Positions 60,316 to 64,000 of a stretch of DNA of 64,000 bases are shown piece after piece (position 1 is the first letter of the stretch; every line of letters starts with the position of its first letter). The DNA is from Umezawaea sp049997955. Lineage in GTDB: Bacteria; Actinomycetota; Actinomycetes; Mycobacteriales; Pseudonocardiaceae. Location: positions 124,001-188,000 of the forward strand of contig JAEBDY010000005.1 in the NCBI GenBank assembly GCA_049997955.1, in the 5' to 3' direction. The position numbers and the translations under genes were made by a program. Below the pieces are notes generated by a model. It was not told where the DNA came from and searched no databases. It was given only the letters and a program-made list of their open reading frames with translations.

Positions 60316-61812
60316 ATGAGCGAGCAGGTCCAGCCCACACGACGGAGACCCGTCGTGGGGATCATCCCTACTACCCCGATGGAGTCGTCGAGGCAGACGC
60401 ACCCGCCGGTCGCCGCGTGGGAGTCGAGGTACCGCAGGGGCGTCATCCTCGGGGACGTCCTGGCCACGGTGCTGGTGATCGTGGCCTTCGGCGGGATCAT
60501 GGCGGCCAGGCACAGCGCGTTCGTGCCGATGTCGATCGCCACCCTCGAACTGCTGACCGTCGCCGCGGTCCTCGGCTCGCTGTACCTGAGCCGGGTGTGG
60601 AGCGCGAACGTGCTCGGCCAGGGCGCGGAGGAGTTCCGCCGCCTCGGGAAGGGCCTGTTCGCCTCGGTCGTCGTGCTCGGCTTCGGTGCCCTCGCGGTGG
60701 ACATCCCCGGCGCCCGGCTCTGGGTGTTCGTGGTCGGACCGGCCATCGCCCTCGTCGTCTTCCCCCTCCGCTACCTGCTCCGCAGGCCCCTGCACCGCGC
60801 GCGCTCCGAAGGACGCTGCCTGCTGCCGGTGCTCGCCGCGGGGAACGTGGCCACGGTCGGGGACCTCATCACCCGCACCCGCAAGGCCCCGCACCTCGGC
60901 TGGCGCGTCGACGCCATCTGCACCCTGGACGGCCGCGCCGCGCTCGGCGTCGACCTGGAGGGCGTGCCGGTCGTCGGCCGCTTCCGCGACATGGCCGAGC
61001 AGGTCCGCCGCGGCGGCTACCGCATCGTCGCCGTCACCCCGGACGCCTACTGGACCCCCCGCAGGCTCCAGCAGCTCGCCTGGGACCTGGAGGGCACCGG
61101 CACCGAGATGGTCGTCGCCCCCGCCCTCATGGACTTCGCCGGACCGCGCCTGCACGTGACCGGTGTGCTCGGCATGCCGCTGCTGCGGGTCAGCGAGCCC
61201 GCGTTCACCGGCTTCCGCCGGGCGATCAAGGGCTGCGTCGACCGGATCGGCGCCACGGTGCTCGTGCTCGCGTTCGCGCCGCTGCTCCTGCTCGTGTCCG
61301 CCGCCGTCATGATCGACAGCCGGGGCCCGGTGTTCTACCGGCAGCGCCGCGTCGGCAAGGACGGCGCGGAGTTCACGATCGTCAAGTTCCGCACCATGGT
61401 GACGAACGCCGACGCGCTGCGCGCCAAGCTGGCCGCCGTCAACGAGGGCTCCGGCGTGCTCTTCAAGATGCGCAAGGACCCCCGCATCACCAAGGTCGGC
61501 CGCCTGCTGCGCCGCTACTCGATCGACGAGCTGCCGCAGCTGCTCAACGTCCTCACCGGCACCATGTCGCTGGTCGGCCCGAGGCCGCCGCTGCCGGAGG
61601 AGAGCGCGAAGTACGCCCCCGAAGTGCGCCGCCGCCTCCTGGTGAAGCCGGGGCTGACCGGGCTGTGGCAGGTCAGCGGCCGCAGCGACCTGTCGTGGGA
61701 GGAGTCGGTCCGACTCGACCTGCGCTACGTCGAGGACTGGTCGCTCGCCCTCGACGCCCTCATCTTGTGGAAGACCTTCCGCGCCGTCTTCGGCGGCCAA
61801 GGAGCTTACTGA
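60316..61812 (+). CDS. Polyprenyl-phosphate glycosyl-1-phosphate transferase (WbaP/CpsE-like)
   Basis: 498-residue exopolysaccharide initiating enzyme. Four N-terminal membrane helices, a CoA-binding-like cytoplasmic domain (about 170-300), a fifth helix (IGATVLVLAFAPLLLLVSAAVMI) and the catalytic bacterial sugar-transferase domain: DSRGPVFYRQRRVGKDGAEFTIVKFRTM, RRYSIDELPQLLNVLTGTMSLVGPRPPLP, GLTGLWQVSGRSDL. It loads the first sugar-1-phosphate onto undecaprenyl phosphate. Ribosome site GGGGGAG; first gene of the operon. Confidence 0.95.
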   Translation: MSEQVQPTRRRPVVGIIPTTPMESSRQTHPPVAAWESRYRRGVILGDVLATVLVIVAFGGIMAARHSAFVPMSIATLELLTVAAVLGSLYLSRVWSANVLGQGAEEFRRLGKGLFASVVVLGFGALAVDIPGARLWVFVVGPAIALVVFPLRYLLRRPLHRARSEGRCLLPVLAAGNVATVGDLITRTRKAPHLGWRVDAICTLDGRAALGVDLEGVPVVGRFRDMAEQVRRGGYRIVAVTPDAYWTPRRLQQLAWDLEGTGTEMVVAPALMDFAGPRLHVTGVLGMPLLRVSEPAFTGFRRAIKGCVDRIGATVLVLAFAPLLLLVSAAVMIDSRGPVFYRQRRVGKDGAEFTIVKFRTMVTNADALRAKLAAVNEGSGVLFKMRKDPRITKVGRLLRRYSIDELPQLLNVLTGTMSLVGPRPPLPEESAKYAPEVRRRLLVKPGLTGLWQVSGRSDLSWEESVRLDLRYVEDWSLALDALILWKTFRAVFGGQGAY

Positions 61813-62873
61813 TGGAAAGGGAAGACGTGACGCCGATCGGCATCGCCGTGATCGGCGCGGGTTACTGGGGTCCGAACCTGGTGCGCAACGCCCAGGCGAC
61901 CCCCGGACTGAACCTGCGCTACCTGTGCGACCTCGACGTGGAGCGCGCCCGCCGCGTGCTCGGCGAGTACTCGACGGTCGCCGTGTCCGGCTCGCTCGAC
62001 GACGTGCTGGCCGACCCGGAGGTCGCCGCCGTCGCGATCGCCACCCCGGCCGCCACCCACCTGCCGGTCGCGATGGCCGCACTGGAGGCGGGCAAGCACG
62101 TCCTGGTGGAGAAGCCGCTCGCGGCGAACTTCGCCGACGGCCGCAAGCTGGTGGAGGCCGCGGAGAGCCGCGGCCTGACCCTGATGCTCGACCACACCTT
62201 CTGCTACACCCCGGCCGTGAGCCACCTGCGCGAGCTCGTGCGCGGCGGTGAGCTGGGCGAGATCCAGTACATCGACTCGGTGCGGATCAACCTGGGCCTG
62301 GTGCAGCCGGACGTCGACGTGCTGTGGGACCTCGCGCCGCACGACCTGTCGATCTTCGAGGCGATCCTGCCGGACGACGTGCGGCCGGTCGAGGTGTCCG
62401 CGCACGGCTCGGACCCGATCGGCGCGGGCCACGCGTGCGTCGCGCACCTGACCATGAAGCTGTCCAACGGCTCCATCACCCACGTGCACGTGAACTGGTT
62501 GTCCCCCACCAAGATCCGCACGATGGTGATCGGCGGCTCGGCCCGCACGGTGGTCTGGGACGACCTCAACCCGACGCAGCGCCTGTCCGTCTACGACAGG
62601 GGCGTCGACCGCGAGCGCGAGCACAAGATCATCTCCTACCGCACCGGCGACATGGTCGCGCCCGCGCTGCCCGAGCGCGAGGCGCTGCGCGGCGTCATGG
62701 CGGAGTTCGCGGCCTCGATCACCGAGGGCCGCCCGCCGCTGACCGACGGCCGCGCCGGACTGCGCGTGCTCGCGATCCTCGAAGCCGCGACCGAGAGCCT
62801 GGCCAACGGCGGGACCTTCGTGCCCGTGCAGCAGGTGGACGCACCGACCAACAGTGGAGGCACGACTTCATGA
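61812..62873 (+). CDS. Gfo/Idh/MocA-family sugar dehydrogenase
   Basis: 353-residue NAD(P)-dependent oxidoreductase: IAVIGAGYWGPNLVRN, ATPAATHLPVAMAALEAGKHVLVEKPLA, and a catalytic His in DLAPHDLSI. Similar to WlbA/WbpB-type UDP-sugar 3-dehydrogenases. ATG 61812 lies 7 nt after AAGGAG and overlaps the previous stop; GTG 61827 is a second possibility. With the DegT gene it probably makes a 3-amino sugar nucleotide. Confidence 0.92.
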   Translation: MEREDVTPIGIAVIGAGYWGPNLVRNAQATPGLNLRYLCDLDVERARRVLGEYSTVAVSGSLDDVLADPEVAAVAIATPAATHLPVAMAALEAGKHVLVEKPLAANFADGRKLVEAAESRGLTLMLDHTFCYTPAVSHLRELVRGGELGEIQYIDSVRINLGLVQPDVDVLWDLAPHDLSIFEAILPDDVRPVEVSAHGSDPIGAGHACVAHLTMKLSNGSITHVHVNWLSPTKIRTMVIGGSARTVVWDDLNPTQRLSVYDRGVDREREHKIISYRTGDMVAPALPEREALRGVMAEFAASITEGRPPLTDGRAGLRVLAILEAATESLANGGTFVPVQQVDAPTNSGGTTS

Positions 62874-63844
62874 CCCAGCCCATTTCCGGTCAGCGGGCGC
62901 TGGTCACCGGCGGAGCGGGAACCATCGGTTCCTCGGTGGTGGACCAGCTGGTCGCCGCCGGGGCGGCCGAGGTGGTCGTGCTGGACAACTTCGTGCGCGG
63001 CCGCCGGGAGAACCTGGCCGACGCGCTCGCCGTCGCGGACGGCCGGGTGACCGTCGTCGAGGGCGACATCAACGACCGCGAGCTGGTCGGTGAGCTGTCC
63101 CAGGGCATCGACCTCGTCTTCCACCTCGCCGCGATCCGCATCACCCAGTGCGCCGAGGAACCGCGGCTCGCGCTGGAGTGCTTGGTGGACGGCACCTTCA
63201 CCGTTCTCGAAGCCGCCGCGGCGGCGAACGTCAAGAAGGTCGTCGCCTCCTCGTCGGCGTCCGTCTACGGCCTCGCCGAGACGTTCCCGACCACGGAACG
63301 GCACCACCCGTACAACAACGACACCTTCTACGGCGCCGCCAAGGCGTTCAACGAGGGGATGCTGCGCAGCTTCCACGCGATGAACGGCCTGGACTACGTG
63401 GCACTGCGGTACTTCAACGTGTACGGGCCGAGGATGGACGCGCACGGCCTCTACACCGAGGTGCTCATCCGGTGGATGGAGCGCATCTCCGACGGCACGG
63501 CCCCGCTGGTCTTCGGCGACGGCGCGCAGACGATGGACTTCGTGCACGTGCACGACATCGCCCGCGCCAACGTCCTGGCGGCCAGGGCCGACGTCACCGA
63601 CACCGTCTACAACATCGCCAGCTCGCAGGAGACCAGCCTGGCGGGCCTCGCGCACGCGCTGCTGCGCGCGATGGACTCCGACCTCCCCCTGGAGCACGGG
63701 CCGGAGCGCAAGGTCAACGGCGTGACCCGCAGGCTGGCGGACATCTCCGCCGCCGCGCGGGACCTCGGCTGGAAACCGGAGATCGGCATGGACGACGGCC
63801 TGCGCGAACTGGTGTCGTGGTGGCGTGCGGAGACCGGCCGATGA
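62870..63844 (+). CDS. NAD-dependent nucleotide-sugar epimerase/dehydratase
   Basis: 324-residue extended SDR: LVTGGAGTIGSSVVDQL, DxD/LDNFVRGRRENL, catalytic Ser-Tyr-x3-Lys expressed as SSSASVYG and FYGAAKAFNE, and RYFNVYGPRMD. UDP-glucose 4-epimerase/dehydratase type, product not deducible. ATGA overlap on both sides, so tightly coupled. Confidence 0.93.
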   Translation: MTQPISGQRALVTGGAGTIGSSVVDQLVAAGAAEVVVLDNFVRGRRENLADALAVADGRVTVVEGDINDRELVGELSQGIDLVFHLAAIRITQCAEEPRLALECLVDGTFTVLEAAAAANVKKVVASSSASVYGLAETFPTTERHHPYNNDTFYGAAKAFNEGMLRSFHAMNGLDYVALRYFNVYGPRMDAHGLYTEVLIRWMERISDGTAPLVFGDGAQTMDFVHVHDIARANVLAARADVTDTVYNIASSQETSLAGLAHALLRAMDSDLPLEHGPERKVNGVTRRLADISAAARDLGWKPEIGMDDGLRELVSWWRAETGR

Positions 63845-64000
63845 TCCCGGTGATGCGTCCGGTCCTCGGTGAGGAAGAGGCCTTGGCCGCCGCCGAGGCG
63901 GTCCGGTCCGGCTGGGTCGCGCAGGGGCCGAGGGTCGCGAGCTTCGAGGAAGCCTTCAGCACCAGGGTAGGCGCCCGACACGGCGTCGCCGTGTCGTCGT
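63841..64000 (+). CDS. DegT/DnrJ/EryC1 aminotransferase (partial)
   Basis: The first 53 codons only (start MIPVMRPVLGEEEALAAAEAVRSGW, then VAQGPRVASFEEAFSTRVGARHGVAVSS), the standard N-terminus of PLP-dependent sugar aminotransferases. ATG overlaps the epimerase stop. The PLP lysine lies beyond the right edge. Confidence 0.9.
   Translation, partial: MIPVMRPVLGEEEALAAAEAVRSGWVAQGPRVASFEEAFSTRVGARHGVAVSS

Overview
The window is very GC-rich chromosomal DNA with GTG/ATG starts, ATGA start/stop overlaps, a WhiB regulator, a mycothiol-dependent-isomerase-like protein, a DUF397/DUF5753 pair, S8 secreted proteases and sugar ABC importers without their own ATPase. Together these indicate a filamentous actinomycete. 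The style of the genes suggests Pseudonocardiales (Saccharothrix/Actinosynnema/Lentzea type). That genus-level guess is inference.

Layout. 1-4689 (-): the N-terminal 1563 residues of a type I PKS with an unusual nitronate-monooxygenase-like front end, running off the left edge. 4952-5755 (-): secreted SGNH hydrolase. 6021-14686 (+): a compact operon with TetR regulator, AtuA-type proteins, two acyl-CoA dehydrogenases and a biotin-dependent acyl-CoA carboxylase for branched-chain or terpenoid acyl-CoA breakdown. It sits behind a near-perfect operator. 15989-19889 (+): three tandem subtilisin-like proteases. 19940-28268: housekeeping and small regulators (P450, lipoprotein cyclophilin, aspS, DUF389, kinase-like protein, STAS, a frameshifted XRE regulator with DUF397).

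28317-37279: an alpha-glucan utilisation locus. A GH87-type secreted glucanase, sugar-binding lipoprotein, two permeases and a GH13 glucosidase form one leftward operon. A LacI regulator diverges from it across a LacI-type palindrome. 37325-42263 (-): a GT-C / GtrB-GtrA / GT-C surface glycosylation operon resembling Bacillus ykcBC/ykoST. 44919-47971: an OmpR-type two-component system diverging from a Gly/Met-rich DUF5666 protein. The promoters of the two-component operon, the DUF5666 gene and the glycosylation operon all carry CACAG direct repeats at exact 11-bp spacing. I therefore read these three units as one regulon, which is the main finding here.

47934-58553: a mix of regulator/enzyme pairs (MmyB-like XRE with SDR; XRE-cupin with thioredoxin-reductase-like enzyme and methyltransferase), a penicillin-binding-type lipoprotein, a decayed 5'-nucleotidase fragment, an ArfA-like OmpA protein with accessory protein, mug, whiB, a MerR regulator, a DUF742 protein and an S4 protein. 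58554-60315 is a 1.76-kb gene-free stretch with a compound inverted repeat, a 14-bp tandem array and a structured leader. 60316-64000 (+): the start of a cell-surface glycan operon (polyprenyl-phosphate glycosyl-1-phosphate transferase, Gfo/Idh dehydrogenase, NAD-dependent epimerase, DegT aminotransferase), running off the right edge.
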